Source of the DNA: Luscinia megarhynchos
Lineage: Eukaryota > Chordata > Aves > Passeriformes > Turdidae
Direction of reading: 5' to 3'
Assembly: GCA_034336665.1 (NCBI GenBank)
Contig: JAPFBE010000013.1
Coordinates: forward strand, 14,549,056-14,613,055
Length of the DNA stretch: 64,000 bases
Part shown: positions 10,485 through 23,942 of the stretch, in pieces
How positions within the stretch are numbered: the first letter of the stretch is position 1
Layout: every line of letters begins with the position of its first letter
The notes under the pieces: model-generated
The model's database searches: none
What the model saw: the letters and a program-made list of their open reading frames with translations, nothing else
What the model was told of the DNA's origin: nothing
Program-made: the position numbers and the translations under genes

Positions 10485-13400
10485 ATTTGGTATGTGCTTT
10501 GCCTTGTACTCTTACAGCCTGGTGCAAACCCCTCTTGACGTGTGAGTGGAGTAGAGGGGATGACACTGCCTGCTGTCACTTTCCTGCTCTCTGACATACC
10601 AAGACAAAACTTTAAACACTTGAACTCTCTGTGCTGGTCTGCACACCTCCTAAGACTGTGTCTTGGCTCAGTGCCACAGCTTGGTTTCCCATCTTGCAAC
10701 ACCAGGCTCAGGCTCATTTGGGTATCAGTGGGGTCACTTGTATGTGACCAAAGACTCTGAAACCTGTAGGTCTGAGGAAGAGTTGGTGTGGCACCTCCTC
10801 GGGCAGTTTTCAGAGCCCTTCCATTAAATGTGTCCTGCACCACTGCAGTGTCAGAGACAAGAACTGCAGGAGACCTGAGTTTATGGACTTTCTCCTGCCT
10901 GAATCAGCCATTGTTTGGGCTGAGGAGTGAATGAAAGCCTCAAGGAATGTGATTTCTGGGAGAGCTGTAAATCCAGTAAAGTCTGCATCACTTAATGTTG
11001 CTTCATCATCCCACTCTGCAGGACCTGGGCTCAGCCATGTCATCATCTCCCTCTGCCCCCCACTTTCCTGAAGGTACAGAAGGACACACAAACTCCCTAA
11101 AAATTAATTTTCCCCTTCCAGGATAACCTTCATTGCGTCTTTATTTTTTCCTTAAAAACTTCTGATATCTGATGTCTTGTCAGACCCTCTTTTCCAGATG
11201 GCAGGTGGCCTTATGAAGTTCTCAGTTTTGTTTCCTCCCAGACTACAGAGTAGCTTATGAATGAAGGAAGCAAGGGCTGCCAGGAGCCACAGGAACCAGA
11301 AGACAAAGAAAACCACTTTCAACTTAATTTTGTAGTGCTTTTCTCTGCTCTCCTTAGCAGAACAAGAGAAATTTCTCTTCCAGAGAGGTCCTTTATTTAG
11401 CCCTGGGAGTTTATTTTCAGGCTCATCCTATATGATCTTCAGCCAGTCTAGCTGAAACTATATATTGTAGCCTTTTTTTGAAAACATGCATTAAAAATAT
11501 AATAAATTTGTACATTTATTGTATTTAGAGAAATGTTAAGAAAAATGTTAAGAATGGTGTCTGGCTAGTCTGAGGACTGAAAGAAGTCCTGTTCATGGGA
11601 CAAAAGGAGAAATTCAATGTCTCAATGGCCAAATTTGCAGAATTTGCTTCTATTTTGTGGTATCTTAATTTTAGAAGCTACTCAGCTTGAAAAAAACCAT
11701 AGGGACATGATGGGTGGGTTGAGCTCAGCATTGAACTGGGGCTCTAGTGGAATCCCTTTTTGGACAAACCTCAAAAAGTGGAGACATCCAAAAGGCCACA
11801 TTTCTCTTGAAAATATTTGTGTGGGAACTGAGGACACAAAATCAAGCCTGGATTTCAAAGCTGAGTTCCAATTTAGAGCTCTAAATTTTGATTCATCTAC
11901 TGAAGGAAGGGTGAGGAGGAGGAGACCCTTACTCCCAAAAGGCTGGTAGTGCTCTGACTTTGCTAGTTTTTAATATCTGGGGCAGGGGAGAGGTGACAGT
12001 GCAGTCCTGCTTAGATCTCGATTTGGTACCAACATGTCCTGAACACCAGCAATGCCCACCATCCCTTTCTCAGTTAATGCTGGCTGTTCATTGCTCTAAG
12101 GTTTTGAGCCTGCTGGAGGCGACACAAGGAGGAAAATTTCCAGCTTGGATTTGCTTCCCCTTTGCTTCCCTGCACCTTCCCCACACGGCAGCAAGCTGAA
12201 AGAGGATAGGGATATAATCCTTCATTTACATGCCTGTGGCACAGTGAAAACCAAGCAGCACAGTGCCAGGTCCTGATGCCTCTCAGGAGGATCCCAGTGT
12301 GGGAGCAGCTGCTGCTGCACACGAGGCTTGAGGGCTCAGCATCATCCTCCCCGTTCTCATTTCCTTAGCTCTCCCTCCCCATGGCAGAGCTTGAAGCACA
12401 GAAGTGTTCTGTGAGGAATGTGTTTTGGGATGAAGATGAATACCTTGCAGGCTGACAGTGTAAACACTAAGAGCATGTTTGGCTTCTTCCAGTGCCAGCT
12501 CTGGGGATGGATTCAGCAAGCCCCTTCACCACCCGTGGAGGCTCCTGGGCTCCCTCTGACGAGTTGAAGCTGTTCTGACCCAAAGCAGATGGAGTCAGTT
12601 ATTTACACCACATTCTGCTTGGATGCACTCTTGACCCACCCTCACTGGTCTCACTAGACATAAGCAGTGTGCTGGCTGATTGTTTTGGAATGACACAGAG
12701 AACATTAGTGGAGAAGAGCCAGACAGAGGCCCTTGAAGGAAGAGCAACCAACGGGGATCCAGTGGTGGGAGAAGCCTTGCTGGCCCCGTGCCCAGTGGCT
12801 GTGCCTGGAGCTCAGGTGGCAGGAAAAAAACCTCTGAGCTGGGTGGTGGGGAGTGGTGGGGTGATCAGGGGTGCCACCCTTGTTGGGATGTCACTGAGAC
12901 TGGTGGGGAAGCCAGGGGAAAAGGAAAAAACTCCGAGATGTGTTGGACCCGTGGAGGTCCTTTCCAGGAGATAAAGAAAACTCAATGTGTCCAGCCTCTG
13001 CCTGGGGCTCCAAGGAGCAATGCAGAATGTGCTGCATCATTTCTGCTCCAGCTCTGCAGCAATCACTTGATTATGTCCATTTGGGTAACCCATCTTTCCC
13101 TTACCTTCACCTCTCCTGCCCTGTAGTCCTTGAGCCAGTCAAAGTTTGGGGTCTCTTGAAACGTGCCCAGAGCTGAAAGCAGTGCCATGAAACCAAAATT
13201 CAGAGCAAGCATGATTGTACCTGTGAGACAACTGAGCACAGCAAGCAGCTGCTGTCCTGGCTGCTGAACAAGGAGAGGTGAAGGAATTTCAGAGACAGGA
13301 TATGGGGAAGGGTGTTAAAGACTTGCAAGGACTTCATCACTTGGTGCATATGATTCTTTGATACAAAGCAAGTATGCACTTATTTGCTCCCACTCCATTT

Positions 13401-14320
13401 TAACCCTTTTGCCCACTGTTTTTCTTCCACTGAAACAAAGCTTCAAGCTCAGAAGGGGGAAAAAATAAGTAGGAGTTATATTTTACTGGCTGCTAGCAAA
13501 ACCTCTTTTCAAACTTTTTTTTTCTTTTTTTTTATCTTCAAACTGACATACCTTTGACATTTTAGGAGTAGAACTGTATTTCATTTCTTGAGGCACTGGC
13601 AGACAACCTGAGAGCCTTTTATTCTGAGGTGCTTTTCAGGCTATGATCTGCATTGCCTCGAGCCAGAGCCAGGTTGCAGCCATGGGCCTGACTGACATTT
13701 TACAGGGAAAGGGGCATAAGGCACCAGCTTATAGAAGTGTTCAAAGATCTAAGTGCTATTTATTGAGACACCCCAAGTTTACCATTCCCCACAGCATGTC
13801 TGCTTGGCTGAAATGCTTACCTGGGCTCATTATTGCAAACTTTGCAACACTGGACAGCTGACTCAGGAACATCACCAGTGAGCTTCACCAGCTGTACATG
13901 AGTCCATGAAATGAGCAGTTAACCCATGATCTCCTCAAGAGATGATGTGGCAGACACAAAACATGACTGTGGGTGTGAAATGAGTCCTTGGAAGACAGAT
14001 CCATTGGAGATTTCTAACCAGACACACTTCAGGCATTTTCCTTTGCAGAAAATGGTCAGATCAAGGGTAGAAATAAATGTGTTTATGCTGTTTACATTCC
14101 CATTGAAGATACTGGGTGGTCACTTGCTGCAAGTCAGGGTCTCCATTCTGCCTCTTCTGGAATGAAGTTGGGAAGCTATTTAACATGAGGAGCTAAGGAG
14201 AACTGAGAACTTCACATAATTGAATTATATGTGTTTTCCTTTGGAATGTATCTGCAGTGCAAAAGCATCCCAGTATCCCAGTGGAGACTGATGTTGCTTT
14301 GGTGCCACAAGGATAAGCCA
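10485..14320. other. Long unique stretch without a supported gene
   Basis: Frames of up to 144 codons (for example 10409-10843 on the minus strand) start in or overlap the CR1 piece or each other, and none shows a domain. Short features are a duplicated AAATGTTAAGAA near 11530-11552, an AT-rich patch at 11460-11525 and T-rich runs near 13515-13540. Nothing else was identified in the stretch. Confidence 0.45.
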
Positions 14321-14324
14321 AAGT

Positions 14325-14440
14325 GAACAAGAATTAGAGGAGAAATAGAGGCCATAAACCTACTGAGAAAGCAAGTGGCAGAACCAGTAATTGAATCCAG
14401 CTTTCTTGGACTGATTTATTCACTCCCTGCAGGCAGTGAA
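14325..14440 (+). mobile_element. MIR-like SINE remnant
   Basis: AGCAAGTGGCAGAACCAGTA, then ATTGAATCCAGCTTTCTTGG matches the MIR 3' region, where AGTAAGTGGCAGAGC is followed by GGATTCGAACCCAGGTCT. The left half is poorly conserved and the borders are estimates. Confidence 0.45.
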
Positions 14441-14713
14441 CTGCTGATAGAGAATGTGGCAGACAGCCTGATTCAGTGAGAAGTCCCTGGCTGGCCTCAA
14501 TAGGATTTGAGGTACATCTACAGGAGAAATAAAGCCTATGGGCTGCCTCATTTTAGAGCTTCAGTGGATCTGCAGGTACTACAGGGATCATCACACTGGA
14601 GTTTAGGGACATTTTGTCAGTGCATTTTGACCACAGGTATTAATCTGACTTATACCAAGAGGCTTAATGGTGAAATGCTAGGTTGACTTTCTTTTCAAGA
14701 GAGAAAAGAAAAA

Positions 14714-14970
14714 AAGGTCAAGGGATAACGACTTTAAACTACCAGAGGGCAGAATTAGATGGGATATTGGGAAGAAATTCTTGGCTGTGAGGGTGGGGAG
14801 GCCCTGGCACAGGTCCCCCAGAGAAGCTGTGGCTGGCCCATTCCTGGAAAGCCAAGTCAGACACGGCTTGGAGTGCACTGGTCTAGTGGAAGGTGTCCCT
14901 GCCCATGATTTGGAAAGAGATGGTTTTGAAGGTCCATTCCAACAAAAGCCATTCTTTGGTTCTCTGATAA
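14714..14970 (+). mobile_element. CR1 LINE 3' end
   Basis: The 3' untranslated region of CR1 runs from CGACTTTAAACTACCAGAGG through TGGGATATTGGGAAGAAATT, GCTGTGAGGGTGGGGAGGCC, GAAGCTGTGGCTGGCCCATT, TCTAGTGGAAGGTGTCCCTG and GAAGGTCCATTCCAACAAAA to a degraded terminus, CATTCTTTGGTTCTCTGATAA. It is 5' truncated and has only moderate divergence. The frames that overlap it on both strands (14678-14981) are shadows of the repeat. Confidence 0.95.
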
Positions 14971-16005
14971 AGACCCACTAGAGCCTCCCAATGTCTACAA
15001 CTAACTTCAGAAGTGATGAATCCAGAATTTTCTTTCTCAAAGAGCAATAAAAACCTAGCAGGTATGCCACACATGAGCAGTCCATTGTTGATTTTGAATA
15101 CTCAATAAAATGCACTAGCAATAATGATTGCAATGCAGAGATACATCAGTTGGTTTAGATAATTTTTAATTGCACATTGGGTGTGTGAGCAGTGCTTCCA
15201 CAATTTGTTTTGGATGAGAAAAGCACGCTTTAGCTACAAAACAGCTTTTAATCACTATTATTTCCACATATTGGATTCCTTGCCTTCTACAATCTTGCTT
15301 CAGGTTAGCAAGTTGGAGATAAAACCTCTGCCAGTGTAAACTGATGCCTCCTTTTCATATCTGTGATGTAAGGTAATTTTACATCTACACAGGCTTTCCC
15401 CAACAGGTCTGTCTGATTCCACCTGAAGGTAGGCACAAAGCTCAGACCTGAGCTGAAGGTAAAGGGTGTGAGAGCAAGCTATGGGAGACAGAAGGCACCT
15501 GCCAAGTCTCTGGGTCACACAGTGATGGCAGCTGAGCCTGACCATTGACTCTAGAAAACAATGCCAGGATGTTTCCCAGCCTAAGGACTCACCTCAGCTC
15601 TGTGCCCTCCTTGTTTGAAGATGCATTGAGGCTCTTATCCCAGCTTTTATTTTTGTGCAGAAGCAACAGTGGTTGTTTTTTTCACTCAACACCTAATTCC
15701 ATACTATTTGCTTCTCTCCAGAGAGCAGAGCACAAATGGGCCTGGCTCTGTCTAATAGGGCTGTGGCTGGAAGTGACCCATTTTCTTCAAATTTCTCCTA
15801 TCTAAGTGGCCAGCTTGAAAAGAAGAAAGATACTGTATAGCTGAGATGAGTGCTTGTGGAGAGCTGTGGTCAGCTGTTCTCTTTCCTTTTCCTGCTATAA
15901 AATAAAGGGATTCCTCATACCAGATCCCTTTTCTAGTCTGAGATTTTTAAGCACAAATGTCTCCCTGCTGTTCTAGCTTTCACATATGAGGGAAAATCAG
16001 AAAAA
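14971..16005. other. Unique sequence, nothing recognised
   Basis: Frames under 90 codons only. No repeat seen. Confidence 0.45.
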
Positions 16006-16008
16006 GAT

Positions 16009-16132
16009 ATAGAGGATATGGATTAGAGATAGACATAAAGAGATAGAAGGAGAAAGAGATGAGAAAGAGATGATGATAGAGATAGAGATAGAGATAGAGA
16101 TAGAGATAGAGATAGAGATAGAGATAGAGATA
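16009..16132. repeat. (GATAGA)n microsatellite with imperfect leader
   Basis: A pure hexanucleotide run GATAGA of about nine units covers 16075-16131. To its left, 16009-16074 is a decayed GATA/GAGA-rich zone that looks like an older part of the same array. The sequence right after it, TAATCTCTCT, is partly complementary to the array end and could fold back on it. Confidence 0.95.
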
Positions 16133-18790
16133 ATCTCTCTTTTTCTCAGAGGTCATTTAAAGAGCATGTAATCAGGGTCTTGAGTCTAGATCTGGGACAC
16201 AAAAAGTGCCCCAATAAAAAGAATTCTAGATAAAAGGAGGTCAGAAGGTAACAAAGAGTAGAACTACTGCTGATGGGAAAGAAGTTTCCAGTGGAGTTTC
16301 CCTGGGTTTGTACATTGCACCTCAGCTGTAGAATTGCTTTTCTTAATAGCAGTGGTGGAGCTAAAGGGAAGGAGAGCAGAGAAGTCAAATGTGATGCTGC
16401 CTTAGGAGTTAAAAACACACAGCACAGTCTGCTATCCCAGGATTTAGATCATTTTGGCATCTGGAGAAAGGCTGAGGGCAATCAAAAAAAGAGCCAGAGA
16501 CCAAAGCACCAGCAGAGGAAATATCTGCTGAGGTAAAGGAGTGGCTGCCTAGGAAAGAGGTTCTGTGAGTTATTGCAGGAAAGCAGCTAAAGCTGTGCAG
16601 GTGCAGTGCTAAAGGAGAAGGTTGCAGGGCTGGTCTGCTCTCATAAATTAGGGAAGGGAGGGACATGGGGATTAGATCTGTGACTACACAGTGCAAAAAT
16701 GGAGTAAAATCTTTCTGTTCATTACTGATCAACATATAGATAAAATAGAGCAATATACAAGTGCAGAGTTTGAGAGCATCTGAAAGGAGAGAGGAACGTG
16801 GTTTTTCTCATCAAGCCTTGCTGACATAGATTGGACCTGGTGCAATTCCTTTGGAGCTATTATTTTAGATGGGATTGAAAATACTAATACCTTAAAATGC
16901 TTTGAGAGTCTGTGATGGAAAGGATTTCATCAAAGCTATGTGACTTATTCTAGTTGGTTGCTGAGATCTGAGTTTTTCCAGATTCCCAGACCCTCTTCAC
17001 AGCAGTGGCTCTGTTATATTTGCACTTCTGTGCATGGGTGTGTGCTGACACACACAGGGCTAACAAATTACACAGCCCATCACAGTCCCTAGAAACAAGG
17101 AGCTGTTTACAAAGACTGTCCAAGAGATTTGGATCTATAACACTGGATCAGTCCACAGTCCCTGTTCCCTCTTTCTGCAAACAGTCAATAGAGAACATCT
17201 AGAGCAGCAATTATAAACAGGGAAATGCTGAAATAATGAGCCCCCTATGCAGTCTTGCAGCAGTTGTCTCATTTGCCAGTCTGTTGTCTTTAACATTCAC
17301 TATCACACTGACCCAGCAAGAGCTGGATTCATCACCCAGGCTCCCATCATCTCCAAGGAGCTATTGCTACAGATTTCTCACAATCTTTCTTAGGGATGTT
17401 GGTACAGACACAACAACAGGAGGAGAAAAACGCAACCTTGATGGAGTTTTTGCTTTGGATGAAACAAACAACACAGCCTCAAGGCCCTCCATTTTCACTC
17501 TATCCCTTCTTAGGTCAGAGTAATTTGCAGCACCTCTAGGGTACCCTGGGATAGCCAGAAGCTAATATTCAAAATACTTATTTCTGAAGAACTGAGTAGA
17601 GCTTTCATTGAAGCCAACAACCCTGTCCTGGGGGATGAAAATGAGTTAAATCCCAAAAGTATTCAACGGGTTTGAAACCATCCTGTTGAAGAGCTGCAGC
17701 TCCCAGCACTCACAAGGACATGGACAAACACCACAGACAAAGCATCAGGCTTTTCAGCATGGGATCTGCACTGGTCCTGCCAGATTTGGCAGCACAGTGA
17801 TCTGGCAGCACAGTGGTGAGGGTGGTGTGTGCAACTCAGAGCATGGGGCCCATTATCAGGTAGAAGAGGGATGAATGGCAAGAAATGCTTATAGAGCAGG
17901 TTAGAAGGCAACAGCATCTGTGAAAGTTGGAAATCCCTGCAAGAGATGCCATGAAAATGATGGTGTTAATGCACTGTGCTTCGTCAGAGAGATAAAGTGT
18001 AAAAACCAGGAATTTCTGCAATTCCTGCGTTTCACACTTGATTGAGCTTAGTAAATGAATGTCTCTCTCTCCTCCCAACAGTCTGTCCACACAGACCAGC
18101 CAACCAAAAACCCTGCCCACACTGCTGTTTGCAGCCTCACTGCACCTCCTCCTGGCAGCTGTGCAGTCCATCCAGCAGAGAAACCATTCTGCCAGCGGTA
18201 CCTTGAGCCTCTCCCTCACATGCCCAAAGCTTGTCTCTGATGAAACGATGGTTGTTGTGCTGGTAGACACACCCAGCAGAGCAGACCTCTGCACCTTCCC
18301 CACGGACACAGCTCTGTGAAAGCTGGTGGGGTCACACCAGGGGCTGCTGAGAGGCAGGCAGGAGTTTTGTGGTGGCAGCCCAGAGCTTTGCAGCACCTTG
18401 GACTCCACAGAAGTGCAAGGATCTTTTAGCCTCCCATGCACAGAGTGATGTGGACTGTCGTGGTTTGAAGGATTCTTTCGTGCTCTCACCTCCCACTCAA
18501 CTTCTTCCCTCTCACTCCCTTCTGTCTGTGTTTTGGCTGTGCTGTTTGCTTGGCTTGCTCAGCCTGTCAAACCTTCTTTTGCCCAACAATCCCCCACACA
18601 ACATTCATTAAGACTCATCCTGCTCTTTTTCAAAGCTCTCCCAGACGGTGAGAAATCTCACTATCCAAAGGAAAAGCTCCAGCTCTAATAACTACACATC
18701 ATTTTCTGTTTGTTAGACAACTGTCTTGCATTGTGGAGCACTCCTGTTTCTTACTAATCTGCTCTGTTCTCTGTGCTGTATATACTATGA
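16133..18790. other. Unique sequence with the longest repeat-free open frame
   Basis: The region holds a 217-codon minus-strand frame at 17836-18489, the longest one outside repeats. Its translation is rich in Ser, Cys and Leu, shows no domain I recognise, and is overlapped by plus-strand frames at 18055-18319, so I treat it as noncoding. No CR1 or LTR was identified. A TGTCGTGGTTTGA motif at 18456 resembles some passerine LTR starts but lacks support downstream. Confidence 0.4.
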
Positions 18791-18791
18791 A

Positions 18792-18829
18792 ATACATTTA
18801 TGGTGCCACACATACATTTATGGTGCCAG
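18792..18829. repeat. Two-copy tandem duplication, 21-bp period
   Basis: The 17-base text ATACATTTATGGTGCCA occurs at 18792-18808 and again, identical, at 18813-18829, separated by CACC-like spacer bases. It is a small recent tandem duplication. Confidence 0.9.
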
Positions 18830-21800
18830 TCACTGGTTTGTTAAATGATTTTGGCTGGATTGGTTGCTCAAAAATGTGTAGATGTTGGGCCATAGGCCAA
18901 TGCATTCAGAAATGACAGCTGAGTTGATGTGCCTCACTTTTGGGGGCATATGGTGCCTGATTTCCAGAGGTGTTGAAGACAGCTGACAGGAGCTGGCAAT
19001 GCCTCACATTACTAAACCATGCATCTTTTGCCATAGCTCATTTCAGTACATATTTGGCATTGATTTCTCTGTATTGTTTAGAGCATGAAAAGTGGCATTA
19101 ACAGATCTCTGCAGGGCTCAGTGCTCATTCAGTGGGTGATTTCAGCTGGGAGGTAAACCACAAAACAGTATTGCCCACACTCTATTAAATCCCAGAGAGG
19201 TGGGAGGGTGCCCATCACAGCACCCAGAGGTGTGAGAGGTGGATATTGAAAAATGTTTGGGCCACACCCTACTCAGTGACAGGAGACACTTCAGGAAACA
19301 TGATCCAGTCCATCCTAAAGCATGTAAGGTCTATCAGAAGCATCTCCTATTTCTCTACTGAACCATTCTGCACCAGTGTTGCTTGCTTGAAACTGGATCA
19401 GTCTCTCACACTGATCCACTGAACAAAATATCCAAGGAGAGAGTGGAAAGTGGGAGACTACAGGCAGAGGTGGAAAATTTATATGTGTTTCACATTAGAG
19501 TTAGCTTCAGACAATTTGAAGTGCCAGTGGAACTGTAGAAATCTTTTCCCTAAATCCCACTGCACTCCACATTTCCTCCAGGAGCTCATTTTTGCTATTT
19601 CTGGGGGTGTGGACACGGATTTTTCACAAAGTCAAGACATTATTAAGCAGGGAAGACCAGGCAATTAATACAGAGCTAGATCTCATCTGCCTTAAATTTC
19701 AAGACTGTTCAGAAGTGGAAGCCCTGGTCAGACATTAATTTAATAATAGCAATGGAACACTTTATTATGATTTATGTTACACTGACTTTCTTTCTTTGTT
19801 AATTTTATTTTAGGCACCTTGAGAAAGAAGAGTGTGAGATATTTGGCTTCCATATGTCTAAAAATTATAGCACAAATGGCCATAACTTGTTGACTAATGA
19901 AGTGAGATTAGAAAGTAGACTATTTCTCATGTGCAGAATTGGGAGAATCCAAACAACTTTCCAAAGAAATCAGGGCTATGTGAGAAATTAGTATGTTTTC
20001 AGATGGAGCTGACCATTTTCTGAATTAATTTAAATAATATGATTAAGTATGATTAACACAGAATTGGACTTCTTAACCCAAGAGGGCAAATTTCATCTTA
20101 TGCCTCATGATCTGGTCTGAGTGATTCATTTGTGATTGCCTATACTCCACAAAAACTTCAGAGCAGGATATTAAGAAATTCATATCCTGTCAAAATAAAA
20201 TAAGCTATCTGTTTTCAAAACAAGTCTGCATCCATGTTGCATTTTCTGGTGTTCTTTCTTCTTATTCCTCTTGAAACTGGGTTTTTTATTGCACAAGAAA
20301 ATCAGATGGCTCCTTTGGGATTTTGTCTAATATTGTTAATTCTCCTTCAGAAATTATCATCCACTGTGCCACTGCAAGTAGTTGCTATGGAAAAAAAGAT
20401 GATGTCCATAAGAACAGTGTTAGCATCAGGAGCACAGGGCTTCTTGCAGAGTCTGGGATCTTGTTTCCAGTCATCCTTGATTAGCAAAGACAAGAGACAA
20501 ATTGAGAGGCAGATTCATTTACTCCAGAAACCTTTGTGCCTTAAATGAAGATTTTTCAGAGGTTTATTTTGGCTCCCCCTTAAATTCAGTTTGAGCCAAT
20601 TGTGCTGTGAATCTTTCCAGTTAATTTCTTGTTCATTTGGTAATGAGATTTTTAGCATCTCAGACTCAGTGAGACCAACCTCTGATGAACCAGACACTGA
20701 ATGAACCCTTCCTGATGGAGCTGATGGTACCACTGCCATTGTGCTCAGCTGTACATAAGCCCAAAGAAGCCTAAATCCAGATAAACACTCAGCTGAGGCC
20801 ACATTATCTCTGTTTATCCCATCCAGCTCCAGAAACATTCTCACTAGCTGTCACATCAATGCAGCTACAAAAAAAGGGCAGGGAGGAATAGCCATATGTC
20901 CCAACTGTGTGCTGAAGACATTAAAGCTCATTGTCTGGCACCTCAGACTACATCAAACTCATTGTCTGACATGGTTCCTACCTCATCCATCAGCCTGCAT
21001 TCCCCAGATCTGACCCTGAATCCTTGCAGAACTTTGGCTAAGACTCAGCTGAACTCAAAGCTTGGTTTATTCTTTCTCGTCCTTGTTTTTTCTCCAAAAA
21101 ACTTGAAAATCAACCCTCAGTCTGGCTGAAATGTTTCTGCTCCTCTTAGGACCCATATTTGTCTCACAGGATGATCTGAATGCTTGGTTTGTTTAATGTC
21201 TGGATTTGCTTCCTATTTTTGTCCTGATTACAAAGATTTGATTTCTTACACCTCAATAATGGGTTCCAGATCCTTGAAAGTACTCCTTAATTGGTTTCTG
21301 CAAGCAAACATCCCCAGATAATGTGTTATTGTGAAGTAAATTGCCTGTAAAAGAAGAATCTTAGGAGAAGGTTTTAATTTTCAAGGATTTGGGGCTTTTT
21401 TCCCCCTGCAGCACTTTCAATGTTTATGAAGGTCTATAAAGTGGCCCTGAATTTGCCAGGACAGACCCATCTCAGCATGTGTTTCCTTGTGTACTGCTGC
21501 CATAGCCTGGGGATGAGCAGAGGATATGTTTAAAAAATGACTGAGGAAAATTGGACCATTGACTAGAGGAAGGGAAACTCTGTTTTCATGATGACATCGT
21601 GTGTCCAGCAAGGAAAGTGCAAGATAACATCTGGATCACATGCAGCATTCATTATTTCTCATTTAGACATGTTCATCTCATTCTCTCTCTCACTCCTTCC
21701 AACTCCAAACTTTCAGGAGGGTTCACAACATCCCAATAGCACATATGTGCAATGGAAAAACAGCACAGAGAGAGCTGGAACACATCAGCAGATCCTGTTC

Positions 21801-21830
21801 TTGTTAGAAATTGCTGAAAACAAAGCATTT
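18830..21830. other. Unique sequence without a supported gene
   Basis: Frames reach about 105 codons without recognisable content. About 19730-20230 is AT-rich (several TTAATTT/AATTTA blocks) and repeat-free. It could be conserved noncoding DNA, but that cannot be judged from one sequence. Confidence 0.4.
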
Positions 21831-21992
21831 TAGAACCATGGAATGATTTGGGTTGGAAGGGAACCTTAGTGATCATCCAGTTCCACCCCCCTTCCCTTGG
21901 CAGGGACACCTCCACTAGAGCAGGTTGCTCCAAGCCCCATCCAACCTGGCCTTGGACACTTCCAGGGATGGAGCAGCCACAACTCTGAGCAA
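21831..21992 (-). mobile_element. CR1 LINE 3' end, short
   Basis: On the plus strand: TAGAACCATGGAATGATTTG, GGTTGGAAGGGAACCTTAGT, GATCATCCAG, TTGGCAGGGACACCTCCACT, GAGCAGGTTGCTCCAAGCCC and CTTCCAGGGATGGAGCAGCC. This is the reverse complement of about 160 bases of CR1 terminus, broken off at AACTCTGAGCAA. Similarity to the usual avian consensus is high, so this is one of the younger copies. Confidence 0.95.
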
Positions 21993-23942
21993 TATTTTAG
22001 GGATGGACATTCAACTTGGCTGGAACTATTCTGAGAATGGGGCCTGAGAAAACTTTCCATATGAAATCAGGAGTAATATCTAATTCTGGGATAAGAAAAT
22101 CCTCCCCAGCAGTGAAGTAATCATTCTCTGCCTGGCTCTCACAACATGTGGGCTCTGCACAGCTCAGGTAATTCCATGGAGAGAGGAATATGAGAGCATC
22201 TAATGGAGAAAGGAAGCAAGCAAGCCAGTCCATCAAAACCAACTTTATTTTCTCCCATCTGAACTGGTTTGCACCTATTAATTTCTTCAGAGATTTTGGC
22301 AATGCCTTGATCAACTAGACCAAGACCATGATGCAGGACCCAGCCTGATAAGGAGCAGACAATTGTCTTTCACCAAAACATGTCAGGAAGCCAAATGACT
22401 TCACATCCCTTTGAAGACCCTGCCTCTAAAATTGTGTTCCCAACACAGACACCAGCTGTGTTGGAAACAACCAGTGAGACACAAACTCCTCCTGGTTCTG
22501 CAAAGCCTGATTCCTCTGAGTCACACCTGCCTGCATCTTTTTCCATCCTGGAAACCTTCTATTAACCATCCTATTATCTTCTTCCTCCTTTTCACAATGA
22601 TTGCCAGTGCTCAAACCACTGTGCCTATTGTGGGCTGCCCAGAAGTTCCATTTCAGCATGACCTAAAGACACATCAAGGCTCGACATGAGCACTGCAACA
22701 ATTTCCCAGTGCCTGCTCCAACACTGGGTTGTGAGAAGAGAGCGTGTGTCTGTCCTGAAAACTCCCCTTCTGTATGATATTATTTCCTGTTTCCATCCAA
22801 CTATGATCCAGGCTGCCTTTTGTTATCTTGAAGCATTTCCATGCCAGCACAATTAGTTAATGAGCATGTTGAGTCTCAAGCAAAACACGTGTTTGACCCT
22901 GAAGATTCAGCATGTATCCTTTCAGGGGAAACAAAAACAAAGCCATGAAAAATCTGTGCAAACAGCGTCCCTGGCAGATGTCAAGAAGGAGCAGAAAAGT
23001 GTTTTCCCTGGACTGGACTGCACAGTCTCAGAGCAAAAAGAAAATAAATAGGTAAATGCATTATCACTCATTTATTTCAGGGTCAAATATAATTTTGCAC
23101 TCTGTGTAGACTCAATCTCCTTTCCAAATACCCAGATCAGCTGCTGGGCTAATGACAATGATTTCTCATGAGGAAAAGGTTGGCTTAAAGAGATTCCACT
23201 CTTCAATATGTAGCAACTGAATTGCTCTTCAGTTGCTCAGAAGACCAGAAAAAGTGCTGAGACAGGAAAACATCCCTGTAGCACTCAGAACAAAGGGTTA
23301 TTAATCACCTACAATTTTGAACTGTTTATAGAAGAATCTTCCTAATAAATGTTTCCTTTTTCATCTCAGGGCTGAGTGAAGGGATTTAATCAACACCTTT
23401 CAGGTCTTTAGCTGGTTCATTCATTCTGCAAGCTCCAGAGGATGATTTCATGGTACCACAGAAGAACCAGGGGAAAAAAGCACCCCAGAAACTGCTTATT
23501 CCTCATCTAACTTGCCAACCAAAATGCCCCTGTATGTCTGGAACTCTTGACAAAGTAATACAAATCTATGAGGAGCAAACATCTTGCCTGGTCTAGAATC
23601 TGCAATAATTTACCCTCAAAAAGTAGTTATAAGACCATTAAAATACTGCCACAGTTACATGTGCTGACAAACCTGGGTATGAGGATGTTTTTGGTCTCAC
23701 TGGGATACACTGCTGGTTTCTGCTGGAACTAAACCTGACCTGACCTGAGTCTTGATTCCCAAGACTTTCAGGCCCAGATAACACAGCATATGCCTATAAA
23801 ACATCTTTCCTTTTCATTGAACTGCCTGAAGAAATCCAAATATTATCCCCATAAATGTACTCATCTAAAGGATGGGTTTTTCCCAACTGAATCTCCACCC
23901 TTTTAAGTTCTTCAAAATTGTGCTGGTCAAGTCCCTGAGAAA
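21993..23942. other. Unique sequence, nothing recognised
   Basis: Frames of up to 105 codons begin inside or beside the CR1 end. No other repeat, simple array or domain was seen. Confidence 0.45.

Noticed and set aside
12669..12974. 101-codon GC-richer frame
   Set aside because: No domain or splice-site support. It is overlapped by two other frames in different phases, as expected from local composition.
18456..18700. TGTCGTGGTTTGA motif resembling the start of some passerine LTRs
   Set aside because: No matching U3/U5 text, polyadenylation signal, primer-binding site or second copy follows.
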